Shown here piece by piece: positions 1 to 9,327 of a stretch of 64,000 nt of DNA. The position numbers and the translations under genes are program-made. Position 1 is the stretch's first letter; every line of letters starts with the position of its first letter. The notes beneath the pieces are model-generated. The model was given only the letters and a program-made list of their open reading frames with translations. It ran no database searches and was not told where the DNA came from. The DNA is from Verrucomicrobiales bacterium (lineage in GTDB: Bacteria > Verrucomicrobiota > Verrucomicrobiia > Verrucomicrobiales > SLCJ01): positions 1-64,000 of the forward strand of contig JAGXGH010000139.1 in NCBI GenBank assembly GCA_024636835.1, given 5' to 3'.

Positions 1-842
1 GGGTAACCGGTCGGCGGGATGAAATTCTCGGGGGTCTCTGTGTCACCGTGGTAACCGCCGCCGAGGCGATCGTTATGAATGATGCCGGGGCGTAGCTTGA
101 GCAATTCAGCCAAGGGTTTGGCTCTCTCTGGCGTCATATAGTGCGGAGTGTCCCACCACAAAATATCCGGCTGATAGCGGGTTAATATCTCACGCACCTG
201 CGGCACCGCGATATTCTTCAGATAATCGTCGTAGCTACCCTTGTGCGCCTCGTCCCAACCATCGCTTTCTTCATACCGCCACTTGGCACCACCCGGGTGC
301 ACCCAATCCTGTGAGTGCGAGTAATAGAGCCCGAACTTCAAACCCTTGGCTCGCGTGGCCTTGGCCAGTGGTGCGAGCAGGTCGCTCTTGACCGGCGTGG
401 CATCGACCACATCCCAATCGCTGACCTCCGAGGGGTAGAGCGCAAAACCCTCATGGTGTTTGGCGGTGATCACGATATAGCGCATGCCCGCCGTCTCCGC
501 CAAATCTACCCATGACTCCGGATCATAGTCCTCTGCGGTGAATTGCTCGGCATACTCACGGTAGCGCTTCACCGGTATTTCTGCTTTCCGCATAATCCAC
601 TCGGCATCGTGAACTCCTTCGTGCTCGCCCGCCGGCACCGCATAAATCCCCCAATGAATGAACATTCCGAACTTCGCCTCGCGCCACCATGCCATTCGTA
701 GATCTCGCCGCTCCTTGGTCTCATTTGCATAGGGGTCACCCTTGAGCGCCTTGGAAGGCGTTTCGCCACCCTGAGCTAAAGCCAGAGCGACAATGAACGA
801 AACCGCGAACAATCGTATTGGCATCACGTATTTCATAGTCAT
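1..842 (-). CDS. Exported alpha-L-fucosidase, GH29 (C-terminal part outside window)
   Basis: Partial gene running off the left edge; about 280 N-terminal residues are visible. It should hydrolyse terminal alpha-L-fucose from glycans outside the cytoplasm. After a short signal peptide (MTMKYVMPIRLFAVSFIVALALA) the mature part carries GH29 hallmarks: FGMFIHWG, then AKHHEGFALYPS, then GLKFGLYYSHSQDW, and DILWWDTP, whose Asp is the expected nucleophile. ATG at 842 is chosen because AGGAG (complement of 854-858) lies 11 nt upstream; ATG at 836 is the alternative. It follows the GH2 gene by about 80 bp on the same strand, so the two are probably co-transcribed. The missing C-terminus means the acid/base residue cannot be checked. 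Confidence 0.9.
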   Translation of the reverse strand, partial: MTMKYVMPIRLFAVSFIVALALAQGGETPSKALKGDPYANETKERRDLRMAWWREAKFGMFIHWGIYAVPAGEHEGVHDAEWIMRKAEIPVKRYREYAEQFTAEDYDPESWVDLAETAGMRYIVITAKHHEGFALYPSEVSDWDVVDATPVKSDLLAPLAKATRAKGLKFGLYYSHSQDWVHPGGAKWRYEESDGWDEAHKGSYDDYLKNIAVPQVREILTRYQPDILWWDTPHYMTPERAKPLAELLKLRPGIIHNDRLGGGYHGDTETPENFIPPTGY

Positions 843-921
843 GATTACGGCTGCTCCTGAATGCCTCTTTCAGCATGAATACAGGTGGACGAGAAGAAAG
901 ATTTGTGAGCTGTAGCTCGCC

Positions 922-3387
922 TTACTTGCCTAAGCCTTTACGTTCGTAAAGGCTTTTTTCTTGGCGCTCGGTAGAGGTTTTTAGACGCAACTCATTTATG
1001 GCTAGAAAGCGATTGGTGTCGGTTTTTTCGCTATCGATGCGAAGGTATCGCCATTCGACTTGTTTCTCCTGTGGGATGATGAATTCCTTACCGAGCGTGG
1101 TTTCTCCTGACCAGAGGGGATGCCATTTTTCACCGTCTTTGATGCGGCCCGAGACTTTCACCAAATAGGTTTGTTCTGTGCCTTGATAGGGCTCGATGGT
1201 GATGGCATCGATGAGCGCTGGCGTTTCCAAATCGATCTCGATGAACGCGGGTGTGCGACCGAACCAGTGAGTAAAACTGGAATCGTCAGAGAGGTTTTTG
1301 CCAACACTGCGGGTGCTCGATGTGTTGGTCACATTGAGGAATTTCTTGGCTCCCTTGTAGTCGAAACTCACCTTGTCTTCGGTTTTTCCGCTACGCGCGG
1401 TGAGGGTATTCTTTCCAAGCGTCATCGTGATGGGCCAAGTAAAGTCTTTGGTCTTCGTGCCGAGAGATTTGCCGTTGTGAATGAGTTCGACTTCCTCGAA
1501 GTTGGTGAACACGCGCGACGTGATTTCTGCCGGTCCATAGCGCTCGGTCCATGCGCTCGATTGAAGATGCAGCACCGGCTCTTTGCCAAAACGCGCTTTC
1601 CAAAGGTAGAAGGCGTCTTTCTTCTCGCGGCTAAACGTGACTAATCCCTTTTGGTTCACATGCGGAATGCTGTCGCGGCGTTGGGATGAACCAAAATCGG
1701 CAAACGCCCACCAATTGAATCCTGCGAGCCATGGCATCTTGTCCATCTGATCGAAGTGAGCTTCGAGGAATACCACCTGATACTCTTCAGTGAAATCGTA
1801 GCGAGCCGGAGTGGCGCTGTGCAGGCGACGGTCAGAACCAGCACCAAACTCCGTCACCAAGATGGGTTTATCCGGATTGAGTTGGTGGAGATGTTTGAGG
1901 CGGTCGGTGAGACCGTAGAGATTTTCGCCATACCATCCCTGATAAATATTGTAACCATTGAGGTCGGGTATATCCATCACACCGAGCTTCGATGGGGTTT
2001 CGCTGTCATTCGAAACGAGGAGCGTTTTGCGCGTGGGGTCGAGTTGGTGAATCAGCTGGTGGAGGTTTGAGATCATGTCGTAGCAACGCGCTTTGCCGTC
2101 GCCTCTATCTTGCATGTGGATCTCATTGCCCATGCCCCAGACGATGACACATGGGTGGTTGATGTGCTGGGTGACCATCTCCTTGGCCATTGTGTAGGTG
2201 TTCTTTTCAAACTCGGGTTCGAAGGTCGCGTTATTGACGAACGGAATTTCTTCTTCTACCAGGATGCCCAGTTCATTGCAGCGCTGAAGTATGTAGTCGT
2301 TCTGCGGGTAGTGAGCGAGCCGCAGGTAGTTGACGCCGATCTCCTTCATCAACTCGAGGTCGGTGTTGTGATGATCGTCGCTGAGTGCGTTCCCGAATCC
2401 TTCGCGGTCTTGGTGGCGGTTGGTGCCGATCAGGCGGTAGGGTTTTCCATTGAGGAAGAAGCCCTCGTTGGGAGTGAATACAAACCAGCGAAACCCATGC
2501 TGGACACGGACGTGGTCGATAGGTTTTCCGTCGTGTACAAGCGTGAGTTTGAGGGTGTAGAGCGCAGGAGATTCCGGGCTCCATAATTGAGGCTGTTGGA
2601 TGGCTGGAAAGGCGATCGTGCTCGTGGTGTTTTCATTGGCGTCGATTTGCACGGCTTGTTGTGCCCTTGCCACCAGCTTGCCGTCGGGTGCGAGCAGCTC
2701 TGCAACGATCGTTCCCTTCATCACGCTGCTACTTCCATTCGAGAGCGTGGCTTTTACTTGGGTCGTAGCCTGCCTTTCCGTAAGCTCCGAATTCCAAACA
2801 TGGATACCTGTACCTCCAAGTTCGTTGCGAGAGAATCCAGCTACTGGTGCCGTAATCAGTGTGACCTTGCGATAAAGACCGCCGTATTGGTTGAAGTCGC
2901 CGGAGAGCGGGATACGCATCTTGTCGTGCGCATTGCTGACACGAATTGCAACACGGTTTTTGCCAGGGCTTAAGTGAGGCGTGAGTTCGCAAGTGAATGC
3001 CGTGTACCCCCCCACGTGTTGAGCAATCGCTTGGCCATTAAAAAACACCTCCGCCGATTGGCCGGCGCCTTCGAAGCGTAAGTAGTAGCGTTGCTCCTTG
3101 GGAAGTGTTGCAGATAAAATCTCAAGATTCTTCACATACCATGAAGCATCCTGGCGGTAATCTTTCGATGTCAGCGTGTCTTTCGCATTCCAACTGTGAG
3201 GCAAGGTGACCGTGATTGAATCCGTTCCTTCCATAGGCGGACTCACCGCATTCGACTCGATGTAGTGCCAGTCACTGTTGAGAGCTTGGACATTATCCCA
3301 TGTCTCCCAACGTGGTGGTGCTGCGATGGCGGTAGCCGCTGAACAAGCCAAGGCAAACAGGGGTTTCAAATGGCGGTAAATAGACAT
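922..3387 (-). CDS. Exported glycoside hydrolase family 2 (beta-galactosidase/beta-glucuronidase-like)
   Basis: 821 residues with a signal peptide (about 1-22, ending TAIA). Domain order is sugar-binding jelly roll (about 30-180), Ig-like (about 190-300), TIM barrel (about 305-600), then a C-terminal discoidin-like region (about 685-810). The acid/base Glu is E422 in WGMGNE and the nucleophile is E513 in VTEFGAG; the family motif GTNRHQDREG lies at about 321. Substrate specificity cannot be fixed from sequence; beta-galactosidase is likeliest given the neighbouring LacZ-type and fucosidase genes. The terminal discoidin-like module suggests binding to a polymeric glycan. It is the first gene of a probable minus-strand pair with the fucosidase and is divergent from the LacZ-type gene. 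Confidence 0.9.
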   Translation of the reverse strand: MSIYRHLKPLFALACSAATAIAAPPRWETWDNVQALNSDWHYIESNAVSPPMEGTDSITVTLPHSWNAKDTLTSKDYRQDASWYVKNLEILSATLPKEQRYYLRFEGAGQSAEVFFNGQAIAQHVGGYTAFTCELTPHLSPGKNRVAIRVSNAHDKMRIPLSGDFNQYGGLYRKVTLITAPVAGFSRNELGGTGIHVWNSELTERQATTQVKATLSNGSSSVMKGTIVAELLAPDGKLVARAQQAVQIDANENTTSTIAFPAIQQPQLWSPESPALYTLKLTLVHDGKPIDHVRVQHGFRWFVFTPNEGFFLNGKPYRLIGTNRHQDREGFGNALSDDHHNTDLELMKEIGVNYLRLAHYPQNDYILQRCNELGILVEEEIPFVNNATFEPEFEKNTYTMAKEMVTQHINHPCVIVWGMGNEIHMQDRGDGKARCYDMISNLHQLIHQLDPTRKTLLVSNDSETPSKLGVMDIPDLNGYNIYQGWYGENLYGLTDRLKHLHQLNPDKPILVTEFGAGSDRRLHSATPARYDFTEEYQVVFLEAHFDQMDKMPWLAGFNWWAFADFGSSQRRDSIPHVNQKGLVTFSREKKDAFYLWKARFGKEPVLHLQSSAWTERYGPAEITSRVFTNFEEVELIHNGKSLGTKTKDFTWPITMTLGKNTLTARSGKTEDKVSFDYKGAKKFLNVTNTSSTRSVGKNLSDDSSFTHWFGRTPAFIEIDLETPALIDAITIEPYQGTEQTYLVKVSGRIKDGEKWHPLWSGETTLGKEFIIPQEKQVEWRYLRIDSEKTDTNRFLAINELRLKTSTERQEKSLYERKGLGK

Positions 3388-3665
3388 GGGGTAATGATAG
3401 CAACGAATCGTTCTTGGTCTGAGTAATTTTTCAACAGACCATCACGTATTGCCATCACCCCTATGAATATCAACCATCGCAGCCTGCTGAGGCAGAACTG
3501 TTTCATTTGGCCGTTATGGCCTTGTTGTCTTTGACCGCTTGTCGATGTGCGCCCATGGAGAACCCACTCTTCCCAAGCCATCCATCATCGGAATAATCGC
3601 TGATCGCATGGGTTACAGCGTGCTAGGAACTTGTCACCCGTTACAGACCAATATATCATCACAGC
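3388..3665. promoter_or_regulatory. Divergent intergenic region with a candidate lacZ-type promoter
   Basis: 278 bp between divergent glycosidase genes. On the plus strand TTGTCA (3631-3636) and TATCAT (3654-3659) are separated by 17 bp. This would place the transcript start at or within a few bases of the ATG at 3666, i.e. a leaderless message. No Shine-Dalgarno motif precedes that ATG, which fits. No operator-like palindrome was recognised. Promoter call is inference. Confidence 0.35.
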
Positions 3666-6600
3666 ATGACACCAGCTTGGCTAAAACGCTTGGGACTAAT
3701 GGCAGTCTCTACCTGCATCGCCGCGGAAGTCCCCAAAGAAATCGAGGACGCATGGATCACCCAGATCAACAAGCTGCCACCGCGCAGTAATCATTGGCCG
3801 CAGCCCGATGCGGAGACCGCAAAGATATCCTCCTATGCCGAGGGGCCGTGGCTACGTTCACTCAACGGCGATTGGAAATTCCACTGGTGTTCGGAACCAC
3901 AACAGCGGCCTCTGGATTTTTCTGAAGCGGACTTCGATGCCAGTTCGTGGAAAACCATCCCTGTGCCATCCACCTGGGAACGTGAAGGCTACGGCACGCC
4001 GCTCTATGTGAACATCACCTACCCTTTAAAAGTCGATCCCCCACGAGTGATGGGTGAACCCGATCCGAGTTTCACTTCCTACAAAGAACGCAATCCGGTC
4101 GGCTCTTACATCCGCGAATTCGAGGTGCCCACCGAGTGGGATGGCATGCGCACGATCCTTCACTTCGGTGGCGTGCGCTCGGCGATGTTTGTGTGGGTCA
4201 ATGGGAAGAAAATTGGATACTCGCAGGGCTCGCGCCTACCCGCCGAATTTGACATCACCGACGCCCTTCAACCCGGCACCAACCGTCTGGCGGTGGAGGT
4301 TTACAAGTTCAGCGACGCCTCTTACATAGAGGACCAAGACTTCTGGCGGCTCAGCGGGATTTACCGTGATGTATTTCTCACTGCCATGCCGAAGGATGGC
4401 TTGTGGGACATCTATGCACAGCCGGAAGTGGATCTAAAAAACCAATCAGGACGGATCACTCTACAGACCACTCCAATGCCCGGGACAAACCCGCAGTTGG
4501 CCATGGAGGTCTTCGATCCGGCAGGCAAACTCGTGGCATCTGGAACGGATACCGTTGAACTGCAAAACGTCGAACTCTGGTCACACGGAAATCCTGCGCG
4601 TTACTCCGTCGAGGTGACAGTGATCGCAGATGGCAATACCATCGAAGTGTTTCGACTTCCCGTCGGCTTCCGCAAGCTCGAGGTGGTTGGCGAGGAACTG
4701 CATTTCAACGGTCACCCGTTCAAAGTACGCGGAGTCAACCGGCATGAGTTCTTTCCGCATACCGGCTACGTGCTCGATGAAAAGCTCATGCGACGTGACC
4801 TTGAGTTAATGAAACAGGCGAACATCAATTTCGTCCGCAATTCCCACTACCCATGCGACCCTCGATGGTATGAGCTGTGCGATGAAATCGGCATGCTGGT
4901 GATAGATGAAGCCAATGTGGAATCCCACGGCCTGAGCTATCACAAACGCGTGCTACCGGGCGATCATGAGGACTGGACCACCGCCGTGGTCGAGCGGATG
5001 AAACGCATGGTCATCCGCGACCGCCAGCATCCTTGCGTGGTGATGTGGTCGTTGGGCAATGAAGCCGGCTACGGCAATTCTTTCATGGCGATGCGTGAGG
5101 TAACGCACAAGACCGACCCGGAAAAACGCCTCATCCAATACGCCGATATGAACCGCGCGGCAGACGTCGACAGCCAAACCTATCCATCGATTGCCTGGCT
5201 CAAACAACACGTCAAAGGCAAGGGGAAACGCAAGGGCGAACACGGTGAGAAAAGTCACGAAGAACAACACGGTCCCTACCCGTCCGGCCGACCGTTTCTC
5301 ATGAACGAATACGCGCATGCGATGGGCAACAGCATCGGCAATTTTCAAGACTACTGGGATCTGATCAACGCTGAGCCGATGTTAGCCGGCGGCTTTATCT
5401 GGGACTGGGTGGATCAAGCGCTCTACCGCGACCGAAACGACCCAAGCAAGGGCTTTGTTTACGGCGGCGACTTTGGCGACACACCGAACAATTCAAATTT
5501 CTGCATCAATGGCGTCATTGCCGCCAACCGCACCATTCATCCACATTACCACGAGGTAAAAAAAGTCTATCAACCCGTCGCCTTTGACGGGGCGAAACTG
5601 AAATCAGGTCAACTGGTTCTACGTAACCGCGATCTCGACCAAGGGCTCGGGCATCTGCAACTCGACTACATCCTCGAAGCTAATGGCGAGAAGATGGCGA
5701 GTGGCTCACTACCACTCCCAACCATCCCGCTCGGCCAAACAGGCACGGTTGATATCAGCGACATCATCAAGCAAAAGGCAGTGTACGGTGTCGAACAGTT
5801 CGTCACCTTCCAACTCAAATTACGAGAGGCGAGCTCCTGGGCACCCAAAGGACACATCGTCGCCTGGGAACAGTTCACACTTGCGCCATGGCTTGAACTG
5901 AATCGAGTGCTCCCCAGAGGCACTATCAAAACGGAGGAGACGGATGAGAGCTTCATCGTGCATGACTCCTTCAATTCAAACGACGTCGATATCGCTGTGG
6001 CGTTTTCGAAAAAATCCGGCCTACTGAGTTCTTACAAAATCGAAGGCGTCGAAATGCTCAAACAACCCATGCGCTGGAACTTTTGGAGAGCACTCACCGA
6101 CAACGACGAGGGCTGGAAAGTCGATCAGAAACTGGGAGCATGGAAGAAGGCTGGCAGTCAAGTGGTGGTAAAATCCATGACGCTCGAACACAGGAATACG
6201 AACCTATACCACGACACTCCAGCCATATTGATCTCCTGCAAGGCTAAAATCCCACAACGCGGGGTAAGCATCGTTCTAAATTACACCGTTTTAAAACTCG
6301 GCATCATCCGCACCGAATGCAACTTTGAGTTCGATGCAAAAAAAGGTTCACGCCAACCGGATCCACCACGTTTAGGCATGCAATTCGCAGTGCCCGAGGA
6401 CTTCGACCAACTGGCATGGTATGGCCGCGGGCCACACGAAAACTATTGGGACCGTAAGACCTCCGCACCCATCAGCCGCTATGAATCGACGGTTAGCGAA
6501 TGGGTCACGCCCTACGTCAGACCCCAGGAAAACGCCAACCGCTGCGACATCCGCTGGATCGAACTGACCAACGATGCCGGCGACGGACTGCGTATCGACG

Positions 6601-6836
6601 GCACACCCGAGACCCCACTCTCTGTCAGCGCCTGGCCTTATTCCATGGACGACCTCGCCACAGCCACTCACAACTTCGAACTGCCCAAGCGAGATTTCAT
6701 CACCTTCAACCTCGACCACCTCCAGATGGGCGTGGGTGGAGACAACTCATGGGGCCTACCGGTGAACGACCCCTACCGAATCATGCCCGACAATACCTAC
6801 GAATGGAGCTTCACCCTCTCGCCACTTCGTCCCTGA
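3666..6836 (+). CDS. LacZ-type beta-galactosidase, GH2
   Basis: 1056 residues, the usual length for large LacZ-type enzymes with all five domains including the Bgal_small_N-type C-terminal domain (GMQFAVPEDFDQLAWYGRGP region). It should hydrolyse terminal beta-galactosides. The acid/base is E466 in WSLGNEAGYG and the nucleophile is E548 in MNEYAHAMGNS. The N-terminus is hydrophobic and ends CIAAEVP, a short possible signal peptide. An unusual Lys/His/Glu-rich insert (about 516-538) sits directly before the nucleophile strand. The start at 3666 has no Shine-Dalgarno; ATG at 3699 is an in-frame alternative. It is divergent from the other glycosidases; no transporter or regulator gene adjoins. 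Confidence 0.93.
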   Translation: MTPAWLKRLGLMAVSTCIAAEVPKEIEDAWITQINKLPPRSNHWPQPDAETAKISSYAEGPWLRSLNGDWKFHWCSEPQQRPLDFSEADFDASSWKTIPVPSTWEREGYGTPLYVNITYPLKVDPPRVMGEPDPSFTSYKERNPVGSYIREFEVPTEWDGMRTILHFGGVRSAMFVWVNGKKIGYSQGSRLPAEFDITDALQPGTNRLAVEVYKFSDASYIEDQDFWRLSGIYRDVFLTAMPKDGLWDIYAQPEVDLKNQSGRITLQTTPMPGTNPQLAMEVFDPAGKLVASGTDTVELQNVELWSHGNPARYSVEVTVIADGNTIEVFRLPVGFRKLEVVGEELHFNGHPFKVRGVNRHEFFPHTGYVLDEKLMRRDLELMKQANINFVRNSHYPCDPRWYELCDEIGMLVIDEANVESHGLSYHKRVLPGDHEDWTTAVVERMKRMVIRDRQHPCVVMWSLGNEAGYGNSFMAMREVTHKTDPEKRLIQYADMNRAADVDSQTYPSIAWLKQHVKGKGKRKGEHGEKSHEEQHGPYPSGRPFLMNEYAHAMGNSIGNFQDYWDLINAEPMLAGGFIWDWVDQALYRDRNDPSKGFVYGGDFGDTPNNSNFCINGVIAANRTIHPHYHEVKKVYQPVAFDGAKLKSGQLVLRNRDLDQGLGHLQLDYILEANGEKMASGSLPLPTIPLGQTGTVDISDIIKQKAVYGVEQFVTFQLKLREASSWAPKGHIVAWEQFTLAPWLELNRVLPRGTIKTEETDESFIVHDSFNSNDVDIAVAFSKKSGLLSSYKIEGVEMLKQPMRWNFWRALTDNDEGWKVDQKLGAWKKAGSQVVVKSMTLEHRNTNLYHDTPAILISCKAKIPQRGVSIVLNYTVLKLGIIRTECNFEFDAKKGSRQPDPPRLGMQFAVPEDFDQLAWYGRGPHENYWDRKTSAPISRYESTVSEWVTPYVRPQENANRCDIRWIELTNDAGDGLRIDGTPETPLSVSAWPYSMDDLATATHNFELPKRDFITFNLDHLQMGVGGDNSWGLPVNDPYRIMPDNTYEWSFTLSPLRP

Positions 6837-6893
6837 ATAAGTAAATTTAACACCGACTGACAACTACCAACGCGCCCCTATAGGAGTAATCGC

Positions 6894-6991
6894 TCTTTTG
6901 AATAAACACATCACTATTCGTCGCTCACAAATAGTTATCGATCAACCACCCCCACACCCGGTCGCGTCAGATCAATACCAAGATTTAGTAT
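6894..6991 (-). repeat. Dispersed intergenic repeat, copy 1 of 3
   Basis: A 98-bp sequence related along its length to 36465-36567 and 56034-56169. Over its last 30 bases (from TCGCGTCAGATCA to GTAT) it differs from copy 2 at only two positions. It ends in an imperfect hairpin, TACCAA-gat-TTAGTA. It lies between the convergent ends of the LacZ-type gene and the minus-strand lipoprotein gene. The rest of 6837-7120 holds nothing I can assign. Confidence 0.7.
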
Positions 6992-7120
6992 AACGATCAT
7001 CCGCAAGCAGCTCTCAACACGACTACACACATCAAGATTCATTTCCTCCGTGCTCTTGATGGTAAAACCGGCTTCCCCTTTTGGGCCTTTTGTGAATTTT
7101 TCGACAAAAAAACCATCCCA

Positions 7121-7741
7121 TCAATCCGTCTCTAGCTGCCTATCAAGCCAATCCGCCCAGTGCGGCTCGTCGATCCAATCACCATCCTCGCCTCGCGTTG
7201 CGAACCAGATCGTCCTACCACTTTCTTTCCATGGGTCGATCACTAGTCCATCGTGAAACTCACCACCAACAGGGACGATGACGACGCAGTTATGTTCGTG
7301 GAATTTCCGCCCTTTGTCGCGTCCGCCGCAATGAACCTTGAAGTGTCTCAGCGGGTGCGGATAGAGCTGAGCGTAAAGGTAATGCTGGTAATGCCAACAC
7401 AGCCCCCATTCGTGAATACCAAGGTTCACTAAACAATTATTCCACCAGGATGGACGCACAGCTTGGTATTTCTGCGCGAACGCCTCGCCTTCAACAACAC
7501 AAACGCGGGCGATCAGTGCCGCTTCAGCGGAAACTACTTCACTCGCAGCATCCACCCCGCGAAGACCGAGCAAGGCGGATTCGAGCGCTACCGATCGCCT
7601 ATCCATTTCCGCCGCACTCATCGGCTGATGGCGCATCATTTGGCACGAGACGCTACCAAACGCGATGGCAAAAACGGCCATCACCATCACCAACAATTTA
7701 CCATAACCGCCATTCTCCATTCTCCATTCTCCATTCTCCAT
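7121..7741 (-). CDS. Small lipoprotein of unknown function, start within a heptamer repeat
   Basis: 206 residues from the first ATG. I do not recognise the family. Its N-terminus (MENGEWRMENGG) is encoded by the heptamer array at 7711-7752; ATGs at 7720 and 7687 are alternatives. A hydrophobic stretch ends in the lipobox FGSVSC, so the mature form is probably membrane-anchored. The C-terminal half has WWNNCLVNLG, then HCGG...HNCVVIVP, then GLVIDPW, an order compatible with a Cys-His-Asp transglutaminase/papain-like arrangement, but this is weak. It follows sdaA by 16 bp on the same strand and is probably co-transcribed. Translation may depend on the repeat, which supplies GGAG and ATG every 7 nt. 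Confidence 0.6.
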   Translation of the reverse strand: MENGEWRMENGGYGKLLVMVMAVFAIAFGSVSCQMMRHQPMSAAEMDRRSVALESALLGLRGVDAASEVVSAEAALIARVCVVEGEAFAQKYQAVRPSWWNNCLVNLGIHEWGLCWHYQHYLYAQLYPHPLRHFKVHCGGRDKGRKFHEHNCVVIVPVGGEFHDGLVIDPWKESGRTIWFATRGEDGDWIDEPHWADWLDRQLETD

Positions 7742-7752
7742 TCTCCATTCTC
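7711..7752. repeat. Tandem heptamer array, 6 x CATTCTC
   Basis: Six exact copies of CATTCTC fill the gap between sdaA and the lipoprotein gene and overlap the latter's 5' end. On the coding (minus) strand the unit reads GAGAATG, so a GGAG and an ATG recur every 7 nt, in all three reading frames. Confidence 0.95.
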
Positions 7753-7757
7753 AACCC

Positions 7758-9137
7758 CTAACACTCCACCACGTTCACCGCGAGACCTCCGCGTGAGGTT
7801 TCCTTATATTTCATTTTCATATCGCGGCCGGTGGCGAGCATCGTTCTGATGACTTTATCGAGACTAACGAAGTTATCGCCGTCACCACGCCAGGCGATCC
7901 GTGCGGCATTGATGGCTTTCACGGATCCCATCGCGTTGCGCTCAATGCAGGGGATTTGCACCAGCCCGCCGATGGGGTCGCAGGTGAGTCCAAGGTTATG
8001 TTCCATTCCGACTTCGGCGGCGTTTTCGATCTGATCCGGGGTGCAGCCGATGTATTCAGCGAGCGCTCCCGCAGCCATCGAACACGCGACACCCACTTCG
8101 CCTTGGCAACCGACGTCGGCACCGGAAATCGATGCGTTCTTTTTGTAAAGACTACCTATTGCCGCAGAGGTCAGGAGAAAATTCCGCACCTGCTTGTCCT
8201 CGTCTTTTCGCGGGTGAAAGCGCGTCGCGTAATGCAGCACTGACGGAATAATCCCAGCCGCACCGTTGGTGGGTGCGGTAACGACTCTTCCGCCTGCGGC
8301 ATTCTCTTCATTCACGGCAAGCGCATAGAGGTTGACCCAATCGATCACGGTTAATGGATCACGCAACGCCGCCTCCGGGTGGAGTTGGAGTTTGCTATAA
8401 AACTTCGCTGCTCGACGCTCGACTTTTAATCCACCGGGCAGTGTGCCTGTGTTGTGCAGACCGTTCTGCACACACTCCTGCATCGTCTTCCAAATGAGAT
8501 CGAGATAGGCATCCACCTCCTCGCTCGGGCACTGTGCACACTCATTGGCATACATGATATCGCACAAGCTCAATTGCTCGCGATTGCAATGACCGATCAG
8601 TTCGTCTGCAGTATCGAAGGGGTAAGGAACTTCCGCGGTCTCGCGCGCCTTCTGATCCTCTTTCAACTCGTGCTCACGCACCACAAACCCACCGCCAATC
8701 GAATAGAATGCCTCGGCACCGATCTCGCCGAATTCGTCATAAGCGTGAAAGCGCATACCGTTGGGATGACCTTTAAGCACCTCCTTGCGGTGAAAAATAA
8801 GATCCGTCTTGGCGTCGAAAACTATCTCCCGTCGGCCGGAAATACGCAGCTTTTTCTGCTCGTAGACGCGTTGCAGGCGTTCGGCCACGCTAAACGGATC
8901 GACCGATTCCGGATGCTCACCTTCAAACCCGAGAATGACCGCAGTGTCGGTGCCATGACCTTTTCCTGTCAATCCGAGCGACCCGAAAAGTTCCGCACGC
9001 AAACGGAAGGTGCGATCCAATTTACCGGCATCATCCAAATCCTCAAGAAAGGTAACTGCTGCCCTCATCGGCCCGACGGTATGAGAGCTAGATGGACCAA
9101 TGCCCACCGAGAAGAGTTCGAAGATGCTAATATGCAT
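7758..9137 (-). CDS. sdaA: L-serine dehydratase, iron-sulfur dependent, single chain
   Basis: Deaminates L-serine to pyruvate and ammonia. About 459 residues, the length of the fused single-chain enzyme in which the beta domain precedes the alpha domain. The N-terminus HISIFELFSVGIGPSSSHTVGPM is the beta-domain signature. The alpha domain shows TAPTNGAAGIIPSVL, GCQGEVGVACSMAAG and LTCDPIGGLVQIPCIERN, whose cysteines ligate the 4Fe-4S cluster. I start at ATG 9137, directly before the conserved segment; a longer reading from TTG at 9167 adds ten residues without family support. The next gene downstream is the lipoprotein at 7121-7741. Confidence 0.95.
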   Translation of the reverse strand: MHISIFELFSVGIGPSSSHTVGPMRAAVTFLEDLDDAGKLDRTFRLRAELFGSLGLTGKGHGTDTAVILGFEGEHPESVDPFSVAERLQRVYEQKKLRISGRREIVFDAKTDLIFHRKEVLKGHPNGMRFHAYDEFGEIGAEAFYSIGGGFVVREHELKEDQKARETAEVPYPFDTADELIGHCNREQLSLCDIMYANECAQCPSEEVDAYLDLIWKTMQECVQNGLHNTGTLPGGLKVERRAAKFYSKLQLHPEAALRDPLTVIDWVNLYALAVNEENAAGGRVVTAPTNGAAGIIPSVLHYATRFHPRKDEDKQVRNFLLTSAAIGSLYKKNASISGADVGCQGEVGVACSMAAGALAEYIGCTPDQIENAAEVGMEHNLGLTCDPIGGLVQIPCIERNAMGSVKAINAARIAWRGDGDNFVSLDKVIRTMLATGRDMKMKYKETSRGGLAVNVVEC

Positions 9138-9327
9138 AGCGCTGAAATAATGCAGAATTGATGCCAAACAAGCGCCAAAAAGCGAAAGATTCTCAACCGA
9201 GGAAACGATGACTGCCAGAATGCCGAGAATCCACCGAATTCGCGATATTTTCCACCGTTTCAGACGTAATTGAGACGCACTTCCTTGGAATCACTGGATT
9301 CTAACCCAGACCAAACTAAATTACCCA

